Positions 7,633 to 16,172 of a stretch of DNA of 64,000 nucleotides are shown piece by piece. The notes below the pieces were generated by a model. That model ran no database searches. It was not told where the DNA came from and saw nothing but the letters and a program-made list of their open reading frames with translations. The number at the start of each line of letters is the position of its first letter. Within the stretch, counting starts at the first letter, position 1. The stretch is from positions 2,480,001 through 2,544,000 of the forward strand of contig OZ251484.1 in the NCBI GenBank assembly GCA_965242665.1, written 5' to 3'. A program made the translations under genes and the position numbers. Origin of the DNA: VXLM01 sp965242665. Lineage in GTDB: Bacteria; Chloroflexota; Dehalococcoidia; Lucifugimonadales; VXLM01.

Positions 7633-8358
7633 ATGTACGAATCTCCAAAATTCATCCCAGCAGGAGACTCCGCCGTCGTCATCGAACTCGGAGACGAAAT
7701 CTCCCCAGAGTGCAACCGCGCCGTCCACGCCCTCTGCAAGACACTCACAGACGAACGCATCCCAGCCGTCCGAGACGTCATCCCAACCTACCGATCCATC
7801 CTCGTACAATACGACGCCGCACAATCCTCATACGACGACATGAAATCCATCCTCTCCAACATCCCCCCCAGCGCCGAAGACGCCTCCAACGCACCACTCG
7901 TCCACATCCCAGTCCTCTACGGCGGCAAGCACGGCCCAGACCTCGAAGACGTCGCACGCAGCGCAGGCATCACCCCCCAAGAAGTCATCGACATCCACTC
8001 GAACGCCGAATACCTCGTCTACATGATGGGCTTCACCCCAGGCTTCCCATACCTCGGCGGAATGCCCCCCCAGATCGCCGCACCCAGGCGCACAACCCCC
8101 CGCGCAGCCATCCCCCAAGGCTCCGTCGGCATCGCAGAAACCCAAACAGGCGTCTACCCAATCGAAAGCCCAGGCGGCTGGCAACTCATCGGCCGCACCC
8201 CCCTCACACTCTTCGACCCCCAAAGAGACACCCCCTCCCTCCTCGACGCAGGCGCACGCGTCAAATTCCAGCCACTGCCCAGCGAAGACGAATACCAACG
8301 CATACAACAGCACGTCCAACTAGACGAATACCGCCCCGCGACGCACGCCAAAGAATGA
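7633..8358 (+). CDS. pxpB: 5-oxoprolinase subunit B
   Basis: The 241-residue protein is an allophanate-hydrolase subunit-1-type (KipI/PxpB) polypeptide. Seen are F-I-P-A-G-D-S-A-V-V-I-E-L-G-D at the N-terminus, V-L-Y-G-G-K-H-G-P-D-L, M-G-F-T-P-G-F-P-Y-L-G-G and the closing Y-P-I-E-S-P-G-G-W-Q-L-I-G-R-T-P. It forms the ATP-dependent kinase half with PxpC. Its TGA overlaps the ATG of pxpC by four bases, indicating translational coupling. Confidence 0.95.
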   Translation: MYESPKFIPAGDSAVVIELGDEISPECNRAVHALCKTLTDERIPAVRDVIPTYRSILVQYDAAQSSYDDMKSILSNIPPSAEDASNAPLVHIPVLYGGKHGPDLEDVARSAGITPQEVIDIHSNAEYLVYMMGFTPGFPYLGGMPPQIAAPRRTTPRAAIPQGSVGIAETQTGVYPIESPGGWQLIGRTPLTLFDPQRDTPSLLDAGARVKFQPLPSEDEYQRIQQHVQLDEYRPATHAKE

Positions 8359-9485
8359 ACCCCCCCGCACTCATCCTAACCCAACCCGGACTCCTAACCA
8401 CCATCCAAGATAGAGGACGCTACGGCTATCAACGCTACGGCGTGCCCGTATCAGGCGCAATGGACGAATTCGCCCTCCGCATGGCAAACATCCTCGCAGG
8501 AAACGACCAAAACGCCGCCGCACTCGAAATCACCCTCCAAGGCCCAACCATCGAGTTCCTCACGACAACATGGATAGCCCTAACAGGCGCAGACCTCTCG
8601 CCAACCCTCGACGACCAACCCATCCCCCTCTGGCAGTCCGTCGAAGCACACGCAGGCAGCGTCCTCGCATTCGGCCACCCCCGCGACGGAACGCGCGCAT
8701 ACCTCGCAGTACACGGCGGCATCGACGCCCCCATCGTCATGGGCAGCAGATCCACCTACCTCAAAGGACGATTCGGAGGACTCGAAGGCCGCGCCCTCCG
8801 CAAAGGCGACCAACTCTCCACCCTCCCCACAGACCCAAACGACTTCACCCCAAAGCGCCTCCCAAAGAACTACACCGCCCCCCTCTACGGCGGCAACCAC
8901 CGCCTGCGCGTCATCCTCGGCCCCCAACAAGACGCCTTCGACCGCAACGCAATATCCACCTTCCTAGGCTCGAGATACAAGATCGCCCCCCAATCCGACC
9001 GCATGGGATACACCCTCGAAGGCCCAAAGATCGAACACCGCCACAGCCCAGACATCATCTCCGACGGAAACCCCCCAGGCGCCGTCCAAATCCCAGGCGA
9101 CGGCGCGCCGCGTATCCTCCTAGCAGACAGAGGCACAACCGGCGGCTACGCCAAGATAGCCGCCGTCATCACACCCGACCTCTCCAAACTCGCCCAAGCC
9201 CTCCCATCACACACCGTCGCCTTCCAACAAGTATCCATCCAAGAAGCCCAAGACACCTTGCGCGAACGTGAAGCGCTCATCCGCTCCGTAGAACGCCAAG
9301 GCCGCATCCCCATAATGTCCATCTCCCTCGACGGCCTCACGTTTGACGTCCAAGCCGCCGACGGACAGCCCCTCACCCGCCAAGAACCCATCGACCCCCC
9401 ATCCGAAACCACCGCCCGCCCCATCGCAGCAACCATCGACAACCAGACCTACGACTTCCAACTCCACATCCACCGCGAAGCATGA
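8355..9485 (+). CDS. pxpC: 5-oxoprolinase subunit C
   Basis: The 376-residue protein is of the KipA/PxpC (biotin-dependent carboxyltransferase-like) family. It shows T-I-Q-D-R-G-R-Y-G-Y-Q-R-Y-G-V-P, S-G-A-M-D-E-F-A and, later, G-N-P-P-G-A-V-Q-I-P and I-L-L-A-D-R-G-T-T-G-G-Y. The start at 8355 (ATGA overlap with pxpB) gives the normal length and alignment at the N-terminus; the open frame extends further upstream but that part is noise inside pxpB. It completes the pyroglutamate hydrolase. Confidence 0.95.
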   Translation: MNPPALILTQPGLLTTIQDRGRYGYQRYGVPVSGAMDEFALRMANILAGNDQNAAALEITLQGPTIEFLTTTWIALTGADLSPTLDDQPIPLWQSVEAHAGSVLAFGHPRDGTRAYLAVHGGIDAPIVMGSRSTYLKGRFGGLEGRALRKGDQLSTLPTDPNDFTPKRLPKNYTAPLYGGNHRLRVILGPQQDAFDRNAISTFLGSRYKIAPQSDRMGYTLEGPKIEHRHSPDIISDGNPPGAVQIPGDGAPRILLADRGTTGGYAKIAAVITPDLSKLAQALPSHTVAFQQVSIQEAQDTLREREALIRSVERQGRIPIMSISLDGLTFDVQAADGQPLTRQEPIDPPSETTARPIAATIDNQTYDFQLHIHREA

Positions 9486-9544
9486 CCCCAATCTCGTCCC
9501 CTCTCACGTCATTCCCGCCTATACCCACGTCATTCCCACCCTCA

Positions 9545-9675
9545 CGTCATTCCCGCACCCACCCACGTCATTCCCGCACCCACCCACGTCATTCCCGCAC
9601 CCACCCACGTCATTCCCGCACCCACCCACGTCATTCCCGCACCCACCCACGTCATTCCCGCGAAGGCGGGAATCT
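9545..9675. repeat. Tandem array of half-palindromes (six units of 21 bp) ending in a full palindrome
   Basis: The unit CGTCATTCCCGC plus ACCCACCCA repeats exactly every 21 bases at 9545, 9566, 9587, 9608 and 9629. The sixth unit (9650) continues into the complete palindrome GCGAAGGCGGGAATCT. It directly follows pxpC. Confidence 0.9.
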
Positions 9676-9740
9676 ATGGTATCGTTGACCTGTGCCCCTT
9701 AGGCATTTCTAAACCTACCACTATCCTCATTTGGTCCAAT

Positions 9741-9780
9741 ATACTTGACATGTTATTGTAACATCAAGTATATTGTAACA
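9741..9780 (+). promoter_or_regulatory. Promoter embedded in a palindrome (probable operator)
   Basis: TTGACA (9745-9750)-18-TATATT (9769-9774) forms a promoter. It lies within a nearly perfect inverted repeat, ATACTTGACATGTTA against TAACATCAAGTAT. A nonamer ATTGTAACA is also directly repeated at 9755 and 9772. This is a likely site for a dimeric repressor controlling the next gene. Confidence 0.55.
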
Positions 9781-9894
9781 ATCTATGCAATAATATGACC
9801 CGTGCTTCCGCAATCCGTCTCTGGGGCCGGTGGATTGCAAGGGCTGTATAAATGCCTAAACACACTAACACAAAAGTACCTGGGAGAAAGAACG

Positions 9895-10473
9895 ATGGAA
9901 GCGACGGATTGGATAGTGTTGCTCGTAGCTCTGGTTGGTACGATTCCCACTTGGATAATAGCATTCGCCGCCATAAGCACAGGCAAATGGGCCAGAAAGA
10001 TATACAAGGAACGTGAGGAGGGGAAACCGTATCTTACCGTCACGAACGATATCGATGCTGTGTCAGGATCTAACGGGATGTACAGTCTCATGGTAACTTT
10101 TTGTGCTCACAATCCATCGAAAGTTCCGATGAAAATTGATAAGGACCGCATCCAAATATGGGATATATCTAACCCAACACGCGACGAGAAGATACTTTCT
10201 GGCAATCCTTTAGATGAGGATATCAGGGTCGATCCCGGTGAAACAACGTTCTGGAGCTATCATATCCCGCTCGCAAACTCACAGAGATTGTTGAAGATAG
10301 AAACCGTCGTCATTAACACGCAAGAGCAACGGCCCGATGGGAAAGAATCCCTGTGGGGACGACAGTCAGTGTTCGAGTTCTACCCAAAGGAGAGAGAAGA
10401 TGACGAAAGACGAGAAAACATCCAGGCCGACGTACATAGAGGAACAACTGACCTCGGTGGGGAAAAGGCTTGA
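9895..10473 (+). CDS. Membrane-anchored hypothetical protein, 192 aa
   Basis: I do not recognise a family. The protein begins with an N-terminal membrane span (about residues 6-25, WIVLLVALVGTIPTWIIAFA) followed by a basic stretch (KWARKIYKEREEGK) and a soluble domain rich in beta-strand patterns (YLTVTNDI, YSLMVTFCAHN, TTFWSYHIPLA). The ATG at 9895 is chosen because GGGAGAAAG precedes it; the frame is open to a GTG at 9802 without a ribosome site. It probably faces the cytoplasm or the outside from a single anchor. Its base composition is more AT-rich than that of pxpABC, suggesting later arrival. Confidence 0.55.
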   Translation: MEATDWIVLLVALVGTIPTWIIAFAAISTGKWARKIYKEREEGKPYLTVTNDIDAVSGSNGMYSLMVTFCAHNPSKVPMKIDKDRIQIWDISNPTRDEKILSGNPLDEDIRVDPGETTFWSYHIPLANSQRLLKIETVVINTQEQRPDGKESLWGRQSVFEFYPKEREDDERRENIQADVHRGTTDLGGEKA

Positions 10474-10570
10474 ACCCAATCAGAACCCGCAGCCCCCGCA
10501 AAACACCCAGCCGACACAGAACCCTCCACAATCCCTCCAGGACACCCGGAGCGCTGAGAAGTCCAAGTGA
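10400..10570 (+). CDS. Small overlapping ORF, 56 aa, Pro/Gln-rich tail
   Basis: An ATG at 10400 with AAGGAGAG at 10387-10394 opens a 56-codon frame that overlaps the end of the 192-aa gene in another frame. The first half is charged (MTKDEKTSRPTYIEEQL); the second is a low-complexity N-Q-N-P-Q-P-P-Q tract. The good ribosome site is the only support. It may instead be chance. Confidence 0.3.
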   Translation: MTKDEKTSRPTYIEEQLTSVGKRLEPNQNPQPPQNTQPTQNPPQSLQDTRSAEKSK

Positions 10571-10722
10571 CCCCCTAACGGGTAGAGTCTCCAGTGACGA
10601 AGTCTGCCCCGACGAAGACCGTATCGGCGAGAGATTGACTGCGGCTCCCTCCGACCGCCCAATGAACCCCAAACCGTAGCCCCCCGCGAAAGTTCATAGA
10701 GACGAAAGAGAACCACCACCCC

Positions 10723-11379
10723 ATGACAAACCTGATCGACAACCTGAGAGAACTACTCCACGACCTCTCCGACTGGCTCCTCGGATTCGCAGACAGCGAA
10801 TGGGCCATCGCCATGCTCGCGTTCGCCTCATTCATCGAAGCCATCTTCTTCCCCATACCCCCAGACCCCCTCCTCATAGCCATAGCCATCGTCCAACAAC
10901 CCATCGCCATCCTGCTCGGAATCCTCACCGCCGCCGCATCCGTCGCCGGCGCACTCGTCGGACACGCCATCGGCGCATGGCTCGGCAGACCCGTCCTCTC
11001 ACGCATGTTCAGCGAAGACAAGACCGCACGCGTCGACCAACTCTTCGAACGCTACGGAACATGGGCCATCCTCATCGCCGCCTTCACCCCCATACCCTAC
11101 AAGGTATTCGCCATCGCAGCAGGCGTCTGGCGCATGGACAGACGAAAATTCCTCATCGCCTCCGCCATCGGACGCGGCGCACGCTTCGGCGCCATCGGAC
11201 TCCTCGTATTCCTCTTCGGCAAGGAAATCGAATCCTTCATCAGCGACAACTTCGAACTCCTCACCGCCGGAGTATCACTCCTCGCCGTCGCCGCAGCCGT
11301 CGCTTGGTACATCATCCACCGACGACGCCAAACCCAACCAAACCCACAGAACAACCCATCCCCGCCCTCGTCCCCCTGA
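10723..11379 (+). CDS. VTT-domain (DedA/YqaA-like) membrane protein
   Basis: This 218-residue membrane protein fits the VTT/SNARE-associated family of lipid-handling proteins. It shows F-I-E-A-I-F-F-P-I-P-P-D-P-L near residue 38, the re-entrant-loop glycines in G-A-L-V-G-H-A-I-G-A-W-L-G, and F-T-P-I-P-Y-K-V-F-A-I-A-A-G near 125 followed by an R-x-x-x-x-R membrane entry. The P-x-P-y-K variant is typical of the YqaA branch. Members are implicated in lipid flipping across the membrane. The C-terminus is a proline-rich cytoplasmic tail. The ribosome site is weak. Confidence 0.85.
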   Translation: MTNLIDNLRELLHDLSDWLLGFADSEWAIAMLAFASFIEAIFFPIPPDPLLIAIAIVQQPIAILLGILTAAASVAGALVGHAIGAWLGRPVLSRMFSEDKTARVDQLFERYGTWAILIAAFTPIPYKVFAIAAGVWRMDRRKFLIASAIGRGARFGAIGLLVFLFGKEIESFISDNFELLTAGVSLLAVAAAVAWYIIHRRRQTQPNPQNNPSPPSSP

Positions 11380-11546
11380 CACTCCCTCGCCCAGCAAGGG
11401 CGGACGAGCCCCAAACCGTCGATACACATCCCCGCCGACGAGGAACCCCCTCCCTCCCAGCGTTAGCACGGATGCCCCGTCGCGCGAAACGTTGCATACC
11501 CCAAGAGCCAATATCGAACGATTTTGAAAATCGACTCTATACATAC

Positions 11547-11577
11547 TTGACAAAGAATGATATACGAATGATATACT
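11547..11577 (+). promoter_or_regulatory. Extended -10 promoter
   Basis: TTGACA (11547-11552) and TATACT (11572-11577) are 19 apart, and the long spacing is compensated by a TG one base before the -10. It drives the small membrane ORF at 11638. Confidence 0.5.
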
Positions 11578-11637
11578 CAATATGAGGCGCAGTCACTCGA
11601 TAGCCCATCCGTATAGAACATATCAGGAAATGCAAAT

Positions 11638-11779
11638 GAACACCGCATCCACACCCGCCCGCAGGTACAAAGCCCCCCGTCACGACGAAGGAGCAACCTT
11701 CCTTCCCGCCCGGTACGCCGCCCTGCTCATCGCCGCCGTCGCCGTCATCCTGGCGTTCGGCCTCCTGGCGCAAGGCTAG
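11638..11779 (+). CDS. Small membrane protein, 46 aa
   Basis: The product is short: a basic N-terminus (A-R-R-Y-K-A-P-R) and one C-terminal membrane span (YAALLIAAVAVILAFGLLAQ). The ATG at 11638 lies seven bases after AGGA; starts at 11632 and 11582 are also in frame. The promoter just upstream supports expression. No family is recognised; tail-anchored small proteins of this type often join larger membrane complexes, but nothing here says which. Confidence 0.5.
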
Positions 11780-11903
11780 TGCAAGCCCACGCCCCATACG
11801 AACGTGCCATCATCCCCACCCATCGAAACATACCGATGCCCCGCCGAGTGAAGCCACTCGTTCGCCGCCCGCAAGAAGGAGGAGACACCGTGGGAGGAAC
11901 CGC

Positions 11904-12413
11904 ATGGAACGCGCCCTAGTAACCCGTCTGTACAGAGACGAATCATCCCATGATACCGTCATGCTGATGGAAACCACCCACAGCAAGAAGCGTGTCAAGA
12001 TCATGATCCCGCGCCAGAAAGCAGGCATCCTCGCCCTCGAAGCACACGGACTCAACGACCGATGCCCCCTCTACGACATGCTCTCGCGATGCGTCCACCA
12101 ACTAGGAGCCGCATTCGGATCCGTCGTCCTCACCGAAGACGGCTCCCGATGCGCCGCCGGCTCGATCTCCCTCTCCAAGAGCGGATCCACCGCCTGGATC
12201 GACGCAGACGTCGTAGAACTGGTCGCCTTCGCAATGCACACCCAAACCCCCATCTACGTCGACAGATCCGAAACACCCCCGCAATCCAACAGCCCCCATC
12301 CCCCGCAAGCAAGCCTCCCCCAAGCGTTCGAAGACGCCCTGGCAGACATCCTATCCTCCGAATCGGACGACAACCCCTCGTCGACCGAACGGAGCAAACC
12401 GGAACCCCGCTAA
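11904..12413 (+). CDS. Bifunctional nuclease family (BFN/DUF151) protein
   Basis: The 169-residue protein matches the DUF151 fold: an N-terminal strand pair (VMLMETTHSKKRVKIMIP), then AGILALEAHGL, a helix L-Y-D-M-L-S-R-C-V-H-Q-L-G-A, a strand S-V-V-L-T-E-D-G, and the closing V-E-L-V-A-F-A-M-H-T-Q-T-P-I-Y-V where the family has D-A-I-A-L-A-L-R-x-x-x-P-I-F-V. Members are small cytoplasmic nucleases or stress-response factors. The usual Asp before the last helix is an E here (DVVELVAF), a slight departure. The last ~45 residues are a polar tail of unknown role. Confidence 0.75.
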   Translation: MERALVTRLYRDESSHDTVMLMETTHSKKRVKIMIPRQKAGILALEAHGLNDRCPLYDMLSRCVHQLGAAFGSVVLTEDGSRCAAGSISLSKSGSTAWIDADVVELVAFAMHTQTPIYVDRSETPPQSNSPHPPQASLPQAFEDALADILSSESDDNPSSTERSKPEPR

Positions 12414-12515
12414 ACCCAAAGAACCCGTCGATACACCGCGGACGCAGCTCCGGAATCGTTTGAAAGCGACGACTCCCCGCGCGCAACCGTGAGAACACAA
12501 CACGAAAGGAGCAAC

Positions 12516-13253
12516 ATGACTACTGATACGGAACGTCCAAGCGAGCGGCGGCCAGACCGCGCAGCGCGCACAGCCGGCATCCTCCTGCTAGCCACCGCTG
12601 CCGCCACCGCCCTCGCCGTCATCGGCCGCGTAAGCGCCGACGCAGACCAACCCACCCTCATGGAATCCCTAGTCGCCATCTCCGCAAGCAGCGAACTCTA
12701 CGCACTCGGAGGCGCAGCAAGATTCATATCGGGAATCACCCTCATCGCCGCCGCATGGTTCCTCCTTGGAACCTGGATCATCCGAAAGCGACTCGGCACA
12801 CCAATCGTCCCCGCACTCTTCGCCCTCTCCGCACTGTTCACCGCGGCATCAGGCGCATGCGCCGCATGGCTGGCGCTAACCGTCCCCGCAGAGATGGAAG
12901 CAATCTTCCCATACGCCAGATTCTCCATAGCCGAACCAGTGTCCGATATGAGATGGATCACCGGCAAGATCGGCTTCACCATAGCAGGCCTGGCGCTGAT
13001 AGTAGCCGCGCGCTACCAATGGAACGCCGGCGGAACCCTCCGACGCATCGCCCCCTTATCCGCACTCATCGGCATAGCCATGCAGTTCATATGGATCGAC
13101 GCCGCAACCATCGTGCACTCGATCATCGGCGTCGCCTTCTTCCTTTGGCTCGTCGCCGTCGGCGGAATGCTCTCGACCGGCCAAGTGGAACGGCAATTCG
13201 CCGCAATGCTCGACTCCCGCCCGCAGCCCAGCACAACGAAGCAGACGCAATGA
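12516..13253 (+). CDS. Six-helix membrane protein (DUF4386-like)
   Basis: The 245-residue protein has about six membrane spans and a short polar N-terminus. The layout (residues ~20-40, 55-85, 95-125, 145-165, 180-200, 205-225), with a G-A-A-R-F-I-S-G-I-T-L segment, is like DUF4386-type proteins of unknown function. The start at 12516 has AAGGAG six bases upstream; the frame extends to 12489 without a ribosome site. It stands between the BFN gene and the iron-transport operon and has its own leader. No catalytic motif is visible. Confidence 0.6.
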   Translation: MTTDTERPSERRPDRAARTAGILLLATAAATALAVIGRVSADADQPTLMESLVAISASSELYALGGAARFISGITLIAAAWFLLGTWIIRKRLGTPIVPALFALSALFTAASGACAAWLALTVPAEMEAIFPYARFSIAEPVSDMRWITGKIGFTIAGLALIVAARYQWNAGGTLRRIAPLSALIGIAMQFIWIDAATIVHSIIGVAFFLWLVAVGGMLSTGQVERQFAAMLDSRPQPSTTKQTQ

Positions 13254-13322
13254 TAGGACGTCACTTGGAACTTCTATCATCCGAATCCAATAGATAATGT
13301 GGTATATGATTCAAAATATATG

Positions 13323-13351
13323 TTGCAATATCAGTTTACTTGGTATATCAT
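13323..13351 (+). promoter_or_regulatory. Promoter region of fbpABC
   Basis: TTGCAA (13323-13328)-17-TATCAT (13346-13351) precedes the iron transporter operon. The region is AT-rich and holds two similar blocks, GGTATATGAT (13301-13310) and GGTATATCAT (13342-13351), which could be operator half sites for an iron-responsive repressor. That use is inferred only from position. Confidence 0.4.
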
Positions 13352-13391
13352 AACTACGAGACTACACATATAGGAGGCATCGAAGAACGTA

Positions 13392-14477
13392 ATGAAGAAC
13401 TCGTATGGTATGACAATGGGGATCGCAGCAGCGCTGATCTTCGCGGTCTTGCTCGCATGCAGCGGACGCCCCGACAGCACCCGCACCCAGGCGGCTCCGA
13501 CGCAGCCGCCGCCCACGCCTCAGACCATCTACGTGGCAAACGACCCCGGCTCCCTCGTCGTCTACTCCGGACGCAGCGAGTCCCTCGTCGGCCCCATCAT
13601 CGAACAATTCGCCAATGCCACCGGCATCGACGTATCGACGAAATACGGCAGCACCGGAGAAATCGCGGCCACCCTCCTCGAAGAAGGCGGCAACAGCCCC
13701 GCAGACGTGTTCTTCGCCCAAGACCCAGGCGGACTCGGCGCAGTCGCCCAAGCAGGCATGTTCGACGCCCTCCCAACCGAAATCACCAGCCTCGCACCCA
13801 ACTGGGCACAATCCCCCAACGCCCTCTGGGTCGGAATATCAGGACGCGCACGCGTCCTCGTCTACAACACCGACAACCTCACCGAATCCGACCTCCCAGA
13901 CTCGATCTTCGACCTGACCGACCCCAAGTGGAAAGGCCGCATCGGATGGGCCCCCACCAACGGATCCTTCCAAGCCATGGTAACCGCCATGAGAGAACTC
14001 TGGGGCGACGACAGAACCACCGAATGGCTGCGCGGGATGCAGGCCAACGAACCCAGCGTCTACCCCAAGAATACCCCCCAAGTCGCCGCAGCAGCCGCAG
14101 GAGAAATCGACATCGGCCTCGTCAACCACTACTACCTCCACCGCTTCCTCCAAGAAGAAGGCGACGCCTTCTCAGCACGCAACTATCACCCCCGCGCAGG
14201 AGGCCCAGGCAGCATCGTCCTAGTCGCAGGAGCCGGCATCCTCGAAACCAGCCAAAACCGCGAAAACGCCGAAAGATTCCTCACATTCATGCTCTCCACA
14301 GTCGGACAACAGTACTTCGCAGGACAAACCTACGAATACCCCCTCGTCGAAGGCGTCCGAACGAACCGACTCGTCACCCCCATCGACGAAATCGCCAAAC
14401 CCAACGTGGACATGGCCGACCTGGCCGACCTCCAAGGCACCCAGCAACTCCTCCGCGAACTGGGTATCCTTCAATGA
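13392..14477 (+). CDS. fbpA: Fe(III) ABC transporter, substrate-binding lipoprotein
   Basis: The 361-residue protein starts with a lipoprotein signal (hydrophobic AAALIFAVLLAC, lipobox Cys ~23) and a Pro/Thr linker. The mature part is a class II periplasmic-type binding protein of the FbpA/FutA group: L-V-V-Y-S-G-R-S-E-S-L, then A-D-V-F-F-A-Q-D-P-G-G-L and the paired tyrosines in L-V-N-H-Y-Y-L, which coordinate iron in the family. It is the first gene of a complete importer operon. The ribosome site (AGGAGG at 13371) is unusually far from the ATG. Confidence 0.92.
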   Translation: MKNSYGMTMGIAAALIFAVLLACSGRPDSTRTQAAPTQPPPTPQTIYVANDPGSLVVYSGRSESLVGPIIEQFANATGIDVSTKYGSTGEIAATLLEEGGNSPADVFFAQDPGGLGAVAQAGMFDALPTEITSLAPNWAQSPNALWVGISGRARVLVYNTDNLTESDLPDSIFDLTDPKWKGRIGWAPTNGSFQAMVTAMRELWGDDRTTEWLRGMQANEPSVYPKNTPQVAAAAAGEIDIGLVNHYYLHRFLQEEGDAFSARNYHPRAGGPGSIVLVAGAGILETSQNRENAERFLTFMLSTVGQQYFAGQTYEYPLVEGVRTNRLVTPIDEIAKPNVDMADLADLQGTQQLLRELGILQ

Positions 14478-14504
14478 CCTAATCCACCGAAGGTGCCCCG
14501 CCGC

Positions 14505-16172
14505 GTGATCGCGCCAACGCAGCCAACGACCGACCCTGCCGGAAACGAAGAACGCCCGCTCCGACAGGGTCGGCACGGATCCTCCAAACGCCCCCCTCTG
14601 GCGATCCTCATACCAGCAGCATGTGTCGGCATCGCCATGCTCCTGCCCCCCGCCTACCTCGTCATCCGCGGCGCGGAGGCGTCCAACGAAGCATGGGACC
14701 TCCTCTTCCGTGTCCGCACCCTCCACCTCATCGGACGGACCGGCCTCCTCATCCTACTCGTCACCGCAGGCTCCGCCCTCCTCGCCGTCCCCATAGCCTG
14801 GCTTACCACCCAGACCGACCTGCCCCTCCGACGCGCATGGGCCGTCCTCACCGCCTTGCCCCTGGTAGTTCCAACCTTCGTCGGCAGCTTCCTATACATA
14901 TCCGCCCTCAGTCCGCGCGGCATCCTCCAACAAGCCCTCGAACCCCTCGGCATAGACCGACTCCCAGAAATATACGGACTGCCGGGCGCCTTCCTCGTCC
15001 TGACGCTTCTAAGCTACCCCTACGTGCTCCTCACCGTGAGAAGCGCCTTCCAGACCCTCGACCCTGCCTTCGAAGAATCCGCCCGAACCCTCGGACACGG
15101 ACGAATGAGCGCCGCCCTCCACGTCACCCTCCCCCAGCTCCGCCCAGCAATCACCTCCGGCGGCCTCCTCGTCGCTCTCTACACCCTGAGCGACTTCGGC
15201 GCGGTGTCATTGATGCGGTTCCCCACCTTCACCTGGGTAATCTTCCAACAATACCAAACCGCCTTCGACCGCAGCATCGCCGCGGTGTTGTCGCTGGTAC
15301 TGGTCTGCATGGCGCTCGGAATCGTCCTCCTCGACGCATACACGCGCGGACGCCTCCGGTACTACCGCGTCGACGCCGGACCATCTCGCGCCCCGAACGT
15401 CGTCAGCCTAGGCCGATGGAAGTGGGCCGCCGCGATATTCTTGGCGGTCGTCGTCGCCCTGGCGCTAGGAATCCCGGCCGGCGTCCTCCTCTATTGGCTA
15501 GTGCGCGGCGTCCTCGCAGGCGAACCTCTGCTGGCATTTTGGAGCGCCGCAGTCAACTCGCTCGCCGTCTCAGGCGCGGCCGCACTCATATCGGTAGCGT
15601 GCTCCGTCCCAATCGCCGCCATGGTTGTGCGCTACCCAAGCAAACTAGCGCGCGCCATCGAACGCCTCAGCTTCATCGGCTTCGCCCTCCCAGGCATCGT
15701 CGTAGCCTTGGCCCTAGTGTTCTTCGCCGTCAACTACGCCAGACCCGTATACCAAACCGTCTGGCTCCTGATATTCGCCTACGTCGTCCTCTTCCTGCCC
15801 GCCGCCCTCGGCGCGACCAGATCCTCGCTCCTCAAAGTCAGCCCTGATCTGGAAGATGCCGCACGCGGACTCGGACGCACGCACACCCAAACCATGCGCG
15901 CCGTTACCCTCCCACTCATCGCGCCAGGAATGCTCATGGGAATGTCCCTCGTCTTCCTCATCGCCATGAAGGAACTCCCCGCAACCCTCATCCTAGGCCC
16001 CCTCGAATTCAAGACGCTTGCAACCTCCATCTGGTCCGCATCCTCGGAAGCATTCTTCGCCCAAGCCGCAGCTCCCGCCCTCGTCCTAATCATGCTATCC
16101 TCAGTGCCGATGGCCTTCCTCGTATCACAAGAATTCACATCCTCCCCCGCGTCCCAGAGCCAACGCCCATGA
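14505..16172 (+). CDS. fbpB: Fe(III) ABC transporter, fused permease
   Basis: The protein (~555 residues) holds two BPD-type permease units in tandem, as in FbpB: about 12 membrane spans, with EAA-like loops near E-S-A-R-T-L-G-H-G (first half) and D-A-A-R-G-L-G-R-T (second half) that touch the ATPase. I place the start at GTG 14505, eleven bases after ACCGAAGG; GTG 14493 is also possible but sits on the ribosome site itself. It follows fbpA closely and overlaps fbpC by four bases (ATGA). Confidence 0.92.
   Translation: MIAPTQPTTDPAGNEERPLRQGRHGSSKRPPLAILIPAACVGIAMLLPPAYLVIRGAEASNEAWDLLFRVRTLHLIGRTGLLILLVTAGSALLAVPIAWLTTQTDLPLRRAWAVLTALPLVVPTFVGSFLYISALSPRGILQQALEPLGIDRLPEIYGLPGAFLVLTLLSYPYVLLTVRSAFQTLDPAFEESARTLGHGRMSAALHVTLPQLRPAITSGGLLVALYTLSDFGAVSLMRFPTFTWVIFQQYQTAFDRSIAAVLSLVLVCMALGIVLLDAYTRGRLRYYRVDAGPSRAPNVVSLGRWKWAAAIFLAVVVALALGIPAGVLLYWLVRGVLAGEPLLAFWSAAVNSLAVSGAAALISVACSVPIAAMVVRYPSKLARAIERLSFIGFALPGIVVALALVFFAVNYARPVYQTVWLLIFAYVVLFLPAALGATRSSLLKVSPDLEDAARGLGRTHTQTMRAVTLPLIAPGMLMGMSLVFLIAMKELPATLILGPLEFKTLATSIWSASSEAFFAQAAAPALVLIMLSSVPMAFLVSQEFTSSPASQSQRP

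Noticed and set aside
7710..8354. Upstream extension of the pxpC frame
   Set aside because: That part is Arg/Pro-rich noise inside pxpB; the ATGA overlap gives the normal PxpC start.
9545..9680. CRISPR-like regular repeats
   Set aside because: The unit is 21 bp in direct tandem with no spacers and no cas genes; it is a tandem repeat of a half-palindrome.
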